DNA of 64,000 nt from Billgrantia ethanolica. Its GTDB lineage: Bacteria > Pseudomonadota > Gammaproteobacteria > Pseudomonadales > Halomonadaceae. Shown in pieces: positions 16,230 through 24,805 of this stretch. The first letter of the stretch is position 1; each line of letters begins with the position of its first letter. Position numbers and translations under genes: made by a program. The notes beneath the pieces were generated by a model that saw only the letters and a program-made list of their open reading frames with translations, ran no database searches and was not told the origin of the DNA. The stretch is taken from contig NZ_JABFTX010000003.1 of assembly GCF_021404305.1 (NCBI RefSeq), positions 248,001 through 312,000 on the forward strand, written 5' to 3'.

Positions 16230-17744
16230 ATGGAACATTTTCTCGGCGGGTTGGCCGTGGTGCTGCAGCCACTCAACCTGCTATTGCTGACCTCTGCGGT
16301 ATTCATCGGCTTCATCGGCGGTGCGCTGCCGGGCATCAGTGGCGTGATCCTGGTGGTTATCCTGCTGCCGGTCACCTATGGCATGGAGCCCACCACGGCC
16401 TTCATGCTGTTGACCGCAATCTATGGCGCTACGGTGTTCTCGGGGCTGATCACAGCGATTCTGTACCGTGCTCCCGGTACGCCGGAATCGGTGATGACCG
16501 CCTTCGACGGCTATCCGATGACCCAGCAGGGGCAGGCCGGCAAGGCGCTGGGTATCGGCGTGCTGAGCTCTGCCATCGGCGGTCTCGTCGGTACCGTGGC
16601 ATTGATCGTGTTCACGCCGATTCTGGCCACCATGGCGCTGCGCTTCTCGTCACCGGAGTATTTTGCCCTCGCCATCCTCGGCCTGACGGTGGTGGCCTCA
16701 TTGGGCGGCCGGCTGATCTACGGACTCATCGGGGCGACTCTCGGCCTATTGATCGCCACGGTAGGCACCGATCCGCTCACCGGTACCAGCCGCTATACCT
16801 TCGGCAATCTCAATCTTGCCGAGGGTGTCGGCCTGATCCCGATGATCGTGGGGCTGTTCGCCATCTCCGAGGTAATGAAGCGTGCCCTCGATCAGGACAG
16901 CCATCAGCCGCTGAAGAAGGTCAAGGTGAAGATCTTCGATCTGCCCATTCTGCGCCAGATCGGCGGTACGCTGACGCGTTCTTCGTTCATCGGCGTGATC
17001 ACCGGCATTCTGCCCGGTATCGGGGCCAGCACCGCGGCCATGGTCAGTTACAGCGAGGCGGTGCGCTGGTCCAAGCACCCGGAGAAGTTCGGCAAGGGGG
17101 CGCCTGAAGGGGTGGCCGCGCCGGAGTCGGCCAACAATGCCGCCGCTATGGGAGCGCTGGTGCCATTGTTCGCCCTCGGCATTCCGGGCAGCGGCACCAC
17201 GGCGGTGATCCTCGGCGCCTTCATCATGCATGGGTTGCAACCCGGCCCGATGTTCATGATCACCAGCAGCGACCTGATCTATGCCGTATTTGCAGGGCTG
17301 TTCATCGTCAACTTCATGATCCTGCTGTTCTCCAAGCCGTTCATCGCGCTGTTTACCAAGCTGCTCAACGTGCCCTATTCGGCGCTGGGCCCGCTGATCG
17401 TCATGTGCTGCATCGTGGGAACCTATTCGGTGCGCAACTCGATGTTCGATGTGTGGCTGATGCTCGGCTTCGGTGTGCTCGGCTATCTGTTGGAAAAACT
17501 CCGCTTTCCGCTAGTGTCGATCATTCTGGGCCTGGTGCTCGGGCCCATTGCCGAGAGCGAACTGCGCCGCACGCTCTCCATGTCCCAGGGCGACCTGTCG
17601 ATTCTCTTTACGCGGCCGATCAGCGCCACGCTGCTGGCCATCGCCTTCCTGCTGCTTGCTATGGCCATCATCGCCCCCGTGATGAAGCGCCTGCGCAACC
17701 GGGCCGCTTCCAACTCGTCACCTGAACAGCGGAGCCATTCATGA
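16230..17744 (+). CDS. TctA-type large membrane subunit
   Basis: 504 residues and about 11-12 membrane segments. Typical TctA segments are FIGGALPGISGVI, GILPGIGASTAAMVSYSEA and GAPEGVAAPESANNAA. ATG 16230 is chosen because GGGAG lies six bases upstream; the in-frame TTG at 16212 has no such site. It forms the translocation path of the transporter. Its stop overlaps the kinase start (ATGA), so the two are translationally coupled. Confidence 0.93.
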   Translation: MEHFLGGLAVVLQPLNLLLLTSAVFIGFIGGALPGISGVILVVILLPVTYGMEPTTAFMLLTAIYGATVFSGLITAILYRAPGTPESVMTAFDGYPMTQQGQAGKALGIGVLSSAIGGLVGTVALIVFTPILATMALRFSSPEYFALAILGLTVVASLGGRLIYGLIGATLGLLIATVGTDPLTGTSRYTFGNLNLAEGVGLIPMIVGLFAISEVMKRALDQDSHQPLKKVKVKIFDLPILRQIGGTLTRSSFIGVITGILPGIGASTAAMVSYSEAVRWSKHPEKFGKGAPEGVAAPESANNAAAMGALVPLFALGIPGSGTTAVILGAFIMHGLQPGPMFMITSSDLIYAVFAGLFIVNFMILLFSKPFIALFTKLLNVPYSALGPLIVMCCIVGTYSVRNSMFDVWLMLGFGVLGYLLEKLRFPLVSIILGLVLGPIAESELRRTLSMSQGDLSILFTRPISATLLAIAFLLLAMAIIAPVMKRLRNRAASNSSPEQRSHS

Positions 17745-19021
17745 CCATCGTACTCGGCGCCATCGCCGACGACTTCACCGGTGCCACGGACCTTGCCAAC
17801 AATCTGGTGCGCAGCGGCATGCGCTGCCTGCAAGTGATCGGTGTACCCGGCCCGGAACTCGATGTGAGCGAGGTCGATGCCGTGGTGGTGGCACTGAAGT
17901 CGCGCTCCTGCCCGGCCGACGAGGCCGTGGCAGATTCGCTGGCGGCACTGGCGTGGCTGCAGGCACAAGGTGCCCGGCAGTTTTTCTTCAAGTACTGCTC
18001 CACCTTCGACTCCACCGCGCGTGGCAATATCGGTCCGGTGGCCGATGCGCTGATGGAGCGCTTGGGGGTGACGCAGACGGTCATGGTGCCGGCATTCCCG
18101 GTTAATGGCCGCACCGTCTATCAGGGGCATCTGTTCGTCGGCGACCGACTGCTCAACGACAGCGGCATGCAGCACCATCCGCTCACACCCATGACGGATG
18201 CCGACCTGGTGCGTGTACTCGCCTCCCAGACTCCTCATCCGGTTGGACTGGCGCCGCGCTCGGTGCTCGACCATGGGGCCGAAACGACCCGGCAGCACCT
18301 GGCGGCATTGGCTGAGCAGGGCGTGCGCCACGTGATCTGTGACACCCTCGACGAGCATGACCTGGACGTGCTGGCAGAGGCCTGCGAGGCGATGCCGCTG
18401 GTGACCGGCGGCTCGGGCCTGGGCCAGGCACTGCCTGACCGTTATCGCCGCTTGGGCTGGCTGGACGAGATCGCCGAGCCGGGCCGGTTGCAGCCGGCCA
18501 GCGGCAGTGCCTTGGTGCTCTCCGGCAGCTGTTCCAGAGCGACACTCGCTCAGGTGGCGCACTTCCTGGCGCAACATCCCGGCTTCGCTCTCGACCCGTT
18601 GGCACTGGCCGAGGGGGGCGCGCAGTTGGAAGCGGCGCTCGATTTCGCTCGCGAGGCCCTGAAGAGCGGCGGGCCGGTCTTGGTCTACGCCTCTGCCGAT
18701 CCGGAGAAGGTCAAAGCTGCCCAGGCCAGGCTCGGCGTGGAGCATGCGGGGCAGCTCGTCGAGCGGGCGCTGGGCCAACTGGCAGCCACGCTGGTCAATG
18801 AGGGCGTGGGCCGGCTCGTAGTGGCCGGAGGCGAGACCTCGGGGGCGGTGGTGTCGGCACTCAAGCTCAATACCCTGCGCATCGGTGAGCAGATCGATCC
18901 CGGCGTACCCTGGACCCAGGCCCATCTCGAGAGTCGCGAAGCCCCTCTGTCGCTGGCGCTGAAGTCGGGCAACTTCGGTGGTGTGGACTTCTTCACGCGT
19001 GCCTTCGAGGTGCTGCCATGA
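17741..19021 (+). CDS. otnK: Four-carbon acid sugar kinase family protein (OtnK-like)
   Basis: 426 residues. The N-terminal motif IADDFTGATDLANNLVRSGM and the C-terminal GGETSGAVVSALKL are hallmarks of the family once called DUF1537. OtnK phosphorylates 3-oxo-tetronate with ATP at C4, in the pathway that turns four-carbon sugar acids into dihydroxyacetone phosphate. The gene overlaps tctA and the decarboxylase gene by four bases each. The name follows the family and operon context; activity on another acid sugar is possible. Confidence 0.85.
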   Translation: MTIVLGAIADDFTGATDLANNLVRSGMRCLQVIGVPGPELDVSEVDAVVVALKSRSCPADEAVADSLAALAWLQAQGARQFFFKYCSTFDSTARGNIGPVADALMERLGVTQTVMVPAFPVNGRTVYQGHLFVGDRLLNDSGMQHHPLTPMTDADLVRVLASQTPHPVGLAPRSVLDHGAETTRQHLAALAEQGVRHVICDTLDEHDLDVLAEACEAMPLVTGGSGLGQALPDRYRRLGWLDEIAEPGRLQPASGSALVLSGSCSRATLAQVAHFLAQHPGFALDPLALAEGGAQLEAALDFAREALKSGGPVLVYASADPEKVKAAQARLGVEHAGQLVERALGQLAATLVNEGVGRLVVAGGETSGAVVSALKLNTLRIGEQIDPGVPWTQAHLESREAPLSLALKSGNFGGVDFFTRAFEVLP

Positions 19022-19662
19022 GCGCTCAAGAGGAAAACAGGCTGCGCGAGCAGATATCCACCTTGGGAAAGTCGTTGTTCGACCGTGGCCTGACCATGGG
19101 CTCCAGCGGCAACATCAGCGTGCGCCTGGACGATGGCGGCTGGCTGATGACGCCGACCAACGCCTGTCTGGGGCGTCTCGACCCTGCGCGTATCTCGCGG
19201 CTCGATGGCCAGGGCCAATGGCTCGACGGCGATATGCCGACCAAGGAGCAGTTCCTGCACATGGCGATGTACGCCGAGCGCCCCCAGTCCGGCGCCATCG
19301 TGCATCTGCACTCCACCCATTCGGTGGCGGTGTCATGCCTTCCGGGGATCGACCACTGCGACTGCATCCCGCCGCTCACCGCCTACTACGTGATGCGGGT
19401 CGGCAAGCTGCCGCTGGTGCCTTATCACGTACCGGGTGACCCCAGGCTGGGCGATGCCGTGCGTGGCCTGGCGGGCCAGTACAGCGCCGTGCTGCTGGCC
19501 AATCATGGGCCGGTGGTGGCGGGCAAGGACCTGGAAGCGGCGGTGTACGCCACCGAGGAGCTGGAGGAGACCGCCAAGCTCTTCCTGCTGCTGCGCGGGG
19601 AAAACCCTCGCGCCCTCAATGAGGAGCAGGTGGCTGAACTGAAGCGGCGCTTTCCTGCTTAG
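19018..19662 (+). CDS. otnC: Class II aldolase family decarboxylase (OtnC-like)
   Basis: 214 residues. It shows the class II aldolase/adducin fold: SSGNISVRL near the start, the zinc-binding pair in IVHLHSTHSVAVS, and ANHGPVVAGKDLEAA further on. OtnC decarboxylates 3-oxo-tetronate 4-phosphate to dihydroxyacetone phosphate and CO2. The four-base overlap with otnK and the terminator directly after it make it the last gene of the operon. No OtnI-type isomerase gene is present here. Confidence 0.85.
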   Translation: MSAQEENRLREQISTLGKSLFDRGLTMGSSGNISVRLDDGGWLMTPTNACLGRLDPARISRLDGQGQWLDGDMPTKEQFLHMAMYAERPQSGAIVHLHSTHSVAVSCLPGIDHCDCIPPLTAYYVMRVGKLPLVPYHVPGDPRLGDAVRGLAGQYSAVLLANHGPVVAGKDLEAAVYATEELEETAKLFLLLRGENPRALNEEQVAELKRRFPA

Positions 19663-19685
19663 CCACATGATGAGCGACTGTTCCC

Positions 19686-19709
19686 AACCCGCCTGACGGC
19701 GGGTTTTTT
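19686..19709 (+). terminator. Intrinsic terminator of the acid-sugar operon
   Basis: AACCCGCC and GGCGGGTT pair around TGAC, followed by an unbroken run of T residues. It lies 24 bp after the otnC-like stop. Confidence 0.93.
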
Positions 19710-19788
19710 CTTCTTTGGCTTCCGCTAAAGTAAGCAGAGAGTTGCTGATTCATGGCAGCAAGCTGTCGTCTCTCAGGGAGGGAGCAGG

Positions 19789-20565
19789 ATGTCGTGTCGC
19801 AATGTGTGGGTAATGGCCCTGCCCCTGTCTCTCTTGGCCGGTTGTCAGGCACAGCAGGAGCCGGCCGATATGGCCGGGATGACGTATGAACCCGTCGAGG
19901 CGCATTTCGTGGAGAGCGACTGCCCGGCGGCGCAGTGCGCCGAGGTCGAGGTGAGGGCACTGTACTTTCCCGATTCGCCTGAGCTGAGTGAAACGCTGCG
20001 CACACGGCTGCTGGCGATGGGGCAGGGCATTACCGATGGCGAGACCGAGTGGCCGCGGGACTCATGGGAAGCCTATGCCGAGGCTTTCTTCGCGCTGGCC
20101 GGAGAGGAGCGCCGCTATGCTCCGCCACACGCTTCCAGTCAGGCCTCGCTCGAAGCGAAGGTGCTGGCCCGGCATCACGATCTGCTGGTCATCGAACTCG
20201 GCAGCTATGTCTACCACGCCGGGCAGGCCCACGGCATGCCGCTAACCGAGTTCATGGTCATCGACGAGCGTTTGGGGCGAGAGATAACGCTCGACGACAT
20301 GCTGCTCGACGGCCAGGCTCCGGCCTTCCAGGAGGCTCTCGCCCGGGCCCATGAGCGTTGGCTGAGAGATCAGGAACTGGACGAGGAATTCGCCGCCGGC
20401 TGGCCATTTTACCCAAGCCAGAACGTGGCGCCGCTCGAAACCGCCTGGGTGGTGAGATACAACGTCTATGAGATCACTCCCTACGCCCTTGGCCAGCCGG
20501 AACTGAGCCTTCCCTTAGTTGAACTCGAAGGTATCGCCAAGCCGCGCTATTTGGGACAAGAATAG
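19789..20565 (+). CDS. Putative lipoprotein with DUF3298/RsiV-like domain
   Basis: 258 residues. The start has a lipoprotein signal with lipobox LLAGC (Cys at residue 19), so a membrane-anchored envelope protein. The C-terminal half resembles the DUF3298 fold of RsiV and PdaC (SYVYHAGQAHGMPLTEFMVID followed by the LDDMLLDG segment). Two Cys residues near 46 and 52 could pair. The domain occurs in lysozyme-binding and peptidoglycan-related proteins, but no function is assigned here. It is probably its own transcription unit after the terminator at 19686. Confidence 0.7.
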   Translation: MSCRNVWVMALPLSLLAGCQAQQEPADMAGMTYEPVEAHFVESDCPAAQCAEVEVRALYFPDSPELSETLRTRLLAMGQGITDGETEWPRDSWEAYAEAFFALAGEERRYAPPHASSQASLEAKVLARHHDLLVIELGSYVYHAGQAHGMPLTEFMVIDERLGREITLDDMLLDGQAPAFQEALARAHERWLRDQELDEEFAAGWPFYPSQNVAPLETAWVVRYNVYEITPYALGQPELSLPLVELEGIAKPRYLGQE

Positions 20566-20602
20566 GGCTCGGCAGGATACGAAAACATCGCAGGGAAACG
20601 AC

Positions 20603-21583
20603 ATGGCCTCCATTCGCCGTGAGCTGGTGGCGTTGATCGAGCGCGGCGCGATACCGCGTGAGCAGGTGGCGAGGGCAGTTGCGCTTTCGGGGCTGCATCC
20701 TTCCGGGCGGGCCTGGGGGGTGTTCCTGGACCGGCTGCTGCTGTGGCTGGGTGCACTGGCACTGGTCTTCGGCGTGCTGTTCCTGGTGGCGTACAACTGG
20801 GCCGAGATGGGCCGTTTGATGCGCTTTGGGCTGGTGCAGGCGGCGCTGTTGGGGGCCATCGCGGTGTACGTGTGGGCAGAGGTGCGCGGTGCCGCCAGCG
20901 ACCTGGTGCCTCGGGTCGCGCTGATGGCGGCTGCGCTGCTGCTGGGGGTGCTGCTGGCGCTGGTCGGCCAGGTGTACCAGACCGGCGCCGATCCCTGGCA
21001 GCTGTTCTTCGTCTGGGCCGTTTTGATGTTGCCCTGGGCACTGGTGGCGCGTTTCGATGCGCTGTGGATCCTGTGGCTGGGGCTGCTCAACCTCTCGCTT
21101 GCGCTCTATTTCCGCACCTGGGGCGGGCTCTTTGGCCTGTTCAGCGGCGATACGGGGGCCCTCTGGGGGCTTTTCATTCTCAATACGGCGGCGCTCGCGG
21201 TATGGGAGCTGGGCGCACGACGCTGGCGTTGGCTGTCGCTGGGATGGCCTGCGCAACTGCTGGCGTTGGGCGGCGGCGTGCCGCTCACGCTGCTGATGAT
21301 GAGTTGGGTCGTCGCTGAGCGAATGACGTTTTCCCCGGTGCTGCCGGTCCATCTGCTGTGGCTGGTGGCGCTCTACGTCGTCTATCGCCACTGGCGGCCT
21401 GATTTGTTCATGCTGGCGGGCGGCTGCCTGTCGGTCATCGTCGTGGTCACGCTGCTGCTTGGCCGGCATCTGCTGTGGCAGGGCGGCGCGGAGAGCTTTT
21501 TGGTGCTCTCTATGGCGGTGCTGGCGATGGGAGCCGCGGCAGTGTACTGGCTCAAGCGGCTGCACCGGGAGATGTCGTCATGA
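20603..21583 (+). CDS. DUF2157 membrane protein
   Basis: 326 residues. The short N-terminal helix-turn segment IRRELVALIERGAIPREQV is the DUF2157 signature, and about ten hydrophobic segments follow. ATG 20603 is the start that puts this segment first; the open frame upstream overlaps the preceding gene. It overlaps the DUF4401 gene by four bases. Such pairs with a GDYXXLXY protein recur in bacteria, but their function is unknown. Confidence 0.8.
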   Translation: MASIRRELVALIERGAIPREQVARAVALSGLHPSGRAWGVFLDRLLLWLGALALVFGVLFLVAYNWAEMGRLMRFGLVQAALLGAIAVYVWAEVRGAASDLVPRVALMAAALLLGVLLALVGQVYQTGADPWQLFFVWAVLMLPWALVARFDALWILWLGLLNLSLALYFRTWGGLFGLFSGDTGALWGLFILNTAALAVWELGARRWRWLSLGWPAQLLALGGGVPLTLLMMSWVVAERMTFSPVLPVHLLWLVALYVVYRHWRPDLFMLAGGCLSVIVVVTLLLGRHLLWQGGAESFLVLSMAVLAMGAAAVYWLKRLHREMSS

Positions 21584-22674
21584 GCCGTTCGCTCGAGCAA
21601 AAGCTCATCGAGAGCGGGATTGTCATCTCCCAGGTCGACGGCGCAGCGCCAATCGAAACGCCCTGGTTCGTGCGTGCCATTCAGGCGTTCTCGGGTTGGT
21701 TGGCCGCACTGTTCCTGCTCGGCTTCATCGGCATGGGCGCGGTGTTCCTGCTCGACAGCAGCGTCGCCTCGGCCACGCTGGGCCTGGTACTGATCGGCGG
21801 CGCCTATGCGCTGCTGCGACAAGCGCACAGCGACTTTCTCGAACATCTGGCCCTGGCCGCGAGCCTGGCGGGGCAGATGCTGGTGGCCTGGGCGCTGGCC
21901 TCAGTGCTGGGCTCTGCGCTGGGGTGGGATAGCGCCGGGCTGTGGTGGGCGCTGCTGGTACTACAGGTCGTGCTGGCCCTGGTCATGCCGAGCCTCACTC
22001 ACCGTACCTTTTCCGCTTTCGCCGCGTGCCTGGCGTTCTATCTGGCCCTGGTCGAAACCGCTGCTGCTCCTACGACGGCAGGCGGGCTGGTGCTGCTGGG
22101 GCTGACCGTCCTGTGGCTGAACGAGTTTCGTTGGCCGGCCCATGTGCGCCAGTTGGAGGCGCTGGGCTATGGCTTGCTGTTGGGGTTGTTGGTGATTCAG
22201 TCGGTCGGCTATTTCGGCCAGTCGCTATTGCTCGGGCGCTACTTCGTGGTCAGTGGGCTCGACTGGCTGGAACCCTGGGCCGGAGATGCTCTGGGCCTGC
22301 TGGCGCTATTGCTGCTGCTTCGGCATCTCTTTCGGCGTCATGTCCATGGTGTCCAACCGGGCATGCGGGTTGCCGCTTATACCGCAGTGCTGCTGCTGGC
22401 GCTGCTCTCGCTGCAGGCGCGTGGCCTGAGTCATGGCGCCGTGGTGGTCGCGCTGGGCTTTGCCATCGGCCATCGCGGGGTCATGGGGTTCGGTGGGCTG
22501 CTGCTGTTGCTCTCCATCACCAGCTATTACTACTGGCTCGATGTCACCCTGCTGGCCAAGGCCATGACGCTGTTCGCGCTCGGCCTGCTGCTGCTGGCGA
22601 TACGCTGGGCGCTGCAACGCCGCTGGCACGCCGGGGCAGGTGTCGCGGCAGAGGAGGGAGGCGTGGAGCCATGA
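21580..22674 (+). CDS. DUF4401 membrane protein
   Basis: 364 residues with about ten hydrophobic segments after a short N-terminal region (MSRSLEQKLIESGIVISQVD). The start ATG 21580 overlaps the upstream stop as ATGA, so translation is coupled. Its own end overlaps the next gene in the same way. The family is commonly encoded beside DUF2157 and GDYXXLXY proteins and presumably forms a membrane complex with them. Confidence 0.8.
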   Translation: MSRSLEQKLIESGIVISQVDGAAPIETPWFVRAIQAFSGWLAALFLLGFIGMGAVFLLDSSVASATLGLVLIGGAYALLRQAHSDFLEHLALAASLAGQMLVAWALASVLGSALGWDSAGLWWALLVLQVVLALVMPSLTHRTFSAFAACLAFYLALVETAAAPTTAGGLVLLGLTVLWLNEFRWPAHVRQLEALGYGLLLGLLVIQSVGYFGQSLLLGRYFVVSGLDWLEPWAGDALGLLALLLLLRHLFRRHVHGVQPGMRVAAYTAVLLLALLSLQARGLSHGAVVVALGFAIGHRGVMGFGGLLLLLSITSYYYWLDVTLLAKAMTLFALGLLLLAIRWALQRRWHAGAGVAAEEGGVEP

Positions 22675-23207
22675 AGCCGGCTACCAGACGCAACCTGATC
22701 GTGGTGATTGCCGCCACGGCCTTGAGCCTGGCCGTGGTCAACCTGGCCATTTGGGGCAAGGAGCGCCATCTGGCGCAGGGCGAGGCGGTATTTCTCGAGC
22801 TGGCGCCGGTGGACCCACGCTCGTTGATGCAGGGCGACTACATGGCGCTCAACTTCGAGATCGCCAACCGTATCCGCGAAGCGCTGTAACAGCGGCGCTC
22901 CGAGGTGGACGAGCGGCATGCCGCCGACGGCTACGTCATCGTGCGTCTCGACGACCGTGGCGTGGCTCACTTTCAGCGCTTGGGGTCGGCGGAGGAGACG
23001 TTGAATGCCGACGAGCGGCGCCTGCGCTATCGGCTGCGCAACGGCCAGGTACGCTTCGCCACCGATGCCTTCTTCTTCCAGGAAGGCCATGCCGAACGCT
23101 ACGAGCCCGCCCGTTACGGCCAGTTCCGTGTGAACGAGCGCGGCGAACCGCTGCTGGTCTCACTGCACGGTGCCGAGCTGGAGCTGTTGGGAGCTATGGA
23201 AAGATAG
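22671..23207 (+). pseudogene. GDYXXLXY-domain protein interrupted by an in-frame stop
   Basis: The frame starts at ATG 22671, overlapping the DUF4401 stop, with one membrane helix (about residues 8-27) and then the namesake motif in LMQGDYMALNFEI. A TAA at 22887-22889 breaks the frame after 72 codons. The same frame then continues without gaps to a TAG at 23205-23207, with coherent sequence such as ADGYVIVRLDDRGVAHFQRL and VRFATDAFFFQEGHA. Without the stop the protein would be 178 residues, the family's normal size. Either a recent nonsense mutation (for example CAA to TAA) or a sequencing error. Confidence 0.85.
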
Positions 23208-23218
23208 GAGGGTTCTGC

Positions 23219-23974
23219 TTGCTGCAACAGACTCTGTATCGTCAATTGGCTCCGGAGGGCTGGCAGGCGTATGGCTTGTCGCCGGTCAACAAGCTGGTCT
23301 GCGTGTTGATTCTGGTGGCGTCGTTCGTTGCCATTCTCGAAACCGAAGACAGCATACGCGACTCCCTGCCCTGGGCCTTCAATGGCTTGGAAGTGCTGTT
23401 CGTGGCGCTGTTTTCCGTAGAGTACCTGGCCAGGCTATACGCGGCAGGCGAGGATCCTCGCTATCGCGGCTGGCGGGGGCGAGCTCGCTATGTGTTCACC
23501 TGGTGGGCGCTCGTCGACTTGATCGCCATTCTGCCGTTCTTCCTCGGCTTCATTACCCACAACACCTTCTTGATACGGCTGCTCAAGGTGTGTCGCTTGC
23601 TGCGGCTCTCACGCTTGGGACGCTTCAGCCGTGCTTGGTCCGCCTTGGCCGAAGCGCTGAGCGCCCGAATGTACGAGCTGCTGTTGAGCGTGGGGGTGGC
23701 CAGCTTGCTGCTACTGCTCTCCTCGGCTTTTCTCTATGCGGTCGAAGCCGCTGCGCAGCCTGAGGAGTTCGGCAGCGTACCGCGCGCATTGTGGTGGAGC
23801 ATCGCCACGCTGACGACGGTAGGCTACGGTGACGTCACTCCCATCACGGCACTGGGAAAATTGTTTGCCGGCATTACCGCAGTCGCCAGGATCGGCCTCA
23901 TCGCCATGCCCACCGGCATTCTGGCCGCGGCGTTCAGCGACGCTTTCCAGAAGAAGGATGCGCCTGAAGAGTGA
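23219..23974 (+). CDS. Voltage-gated potassium channel
   Basis: 251 residues with six membrane segments. S4 carries spaced arginines in RLLKVCRLLRLSRLGRFSR, and the pore loop has the selectivity filter TTVGYGDVTP between S5 and S6. I chose the TTG at 23219 because AGGAGG stands seven bases upstream and no ATG or GTG sits near the family's start. The ribosome binding site overlaps the stop of the interrupted upstream gene, so its translation may depend on ribosomes finishing that gene. The C-terminus lacks an RCK domain. Confidence 0.87.
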   Translation: MLQQTLYRQLAPEGWQAYGLSPVNKLVCVLILVASFVAILETEDSIRDSLPWAFNGLEVLFVALFSVEYLARLYAAGEDPRYRGWRGRARYVFTWWALVDLIAILPFFLGFITHNTFLIRLLKVCRLLRLSRLGRFSRAWSALAEALSARMYELLLSVGVASLLLLLSSAFLYAVEAAAQPEEFGSVPRALWWSIATLTTVGYGDVTPITALGKLFAGITAVARIGLIAMPTGILAAAFSDAFQKKDAPEE

Positions 23975-24026
23975 TGCGGGCGAGCCGCACCGTCTCGAAT
24001 GAAAATCCCAGCGAAGGAGGGTAAGC

Positions 24027-24671
24027 ATGCACGGCCCGAACCCCGCGAACCCGCACCCCATGGAGGGGTTTCCTCAGGTGTGCTTCATCAAGAACGTGGT
24101 GAAGAGTCCGAATATCATCGTCGGCGACTACACCTATTACGACGACCCGGAAGACTCGGAGAACTTCGAACGCAACGTGCTTTACCACTATCCGTTCATT
24201 GGCGACAAACTCGTCATCGGCAAGTTCTGCGCCATCGCCCGAGGCGTCAAGTTCATCATGAACGGGGCAAACCACAAGCTCTCCGGTGTCTCCACCTATC
24301 CGTTCCAGATTTTCGGCAATGGCTGGGAGAAGGTGATGCCGGAACCGAGCGAGCTGCCCTACAAGGGCGATACGGTCATCGGCCATGACGTGTGGATCGG
24401 CTATGACGCGCTCATCATGCCCGGCGTACAGATCGGCAACGGTGCCATCGTCTCATCTCGTTCGGTGGTGGTGAGCAATGTGCCGCCCTATACGGTGGTG
24501 GGCGGCAACCCTGCACGCCCGATCAAGCAGCGCTTTACGCCGGAGCAGGTCGAAACCTTGCAGACCATTGCCTGGTGGGACTGGCCGGTGGAAGAGATCA
24601 CCCGGCATCTGCCTCTTATCGTGGCGGGGGATGTCGAGGCCTTGCGTTCTTCATCTGCCACTTGTCGTTGA
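24027..24671 (+). CDS. Hexapeptide-repeat acetyltransferase, Vat/CatB (XAT) type
   Basis: 214 residues with a left-handed beta-helix of hexapeptide repeats (KLVIGKFCAIARGVKFIM, DTVIGHDVWIGYDALIMPGV). The catalytic His is in NGANHKLSGVSTYPF. Family members acetylate chloramphenicol, streptogramins or unknown acceptors with acetyl-CoA as trimers. Chromosomal copies like this often have no proven drug substrate, so resistance should not be assumed. A GGAGG lies a few bases before ATG 24027. Confidence 0.88.
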   Translation: MHGPNPANPHPMEGFPQVCFIKNVVKSPNIIVGDYTYYDDPEDSENFERNVLYHYPFIGDKLVIGKFCAIARGVKFIMNGANHKLSGVSTYPFQIFGNGWEKVMPEPSELPYKGDTVIGHDVWIGYDALIMPGVQIGNGAIVSSRSVVVSNVPPYTVVGGNPARPIKQRFTPEQVETLQTIAWWDWPVEEITRHLPLIVAGDVEALRSSSATCR

Positions 24672-24738
24672 GCAGCGTATCGAAGCCTTTCTCGACGATG
24701 TCATCCAGGTGGGACTCGTGGTGCTTGTCGTCGTTCAT
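24616..24738 (-). CDS. Possible 40-residue small protein after the monooxygenase gene
   Basis: An ATG at 24738 with GAGG seven bases upstream opens a 40-codon frame ending at TAA 24616-24618. The first 30 residues are strongly hydrophilic (MNDDKHHESHLDDIVEKGFD), the rest is Arg/Pro-rich. It lies 67 bp downstream of the monooxygenase stop on the same strand and overlaps the end of the acetyltransferase gene. No family is recognised. Support is the ribosome binding site and position only. Confidence 0.35.
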   Translation of the reverse strand: MNDDKHHESHLDDIVEKGFDTLLNDKWQMKNARPRHPPPR

Positions 24739-24805
24739 GGGATGACCTCGGGTATGTCGTAATGCAGGCCGGCGTCATGCGCCGACCTGCGATGCCAGGT
24801 ACGAA

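Noticed and set aside
24027..24671. Chloramphenicol or streptogramin resistance gene
   Set aside because: The XAT fold is clear, but chromosomal members often act on other substrates and there is no mobile or resistance context.
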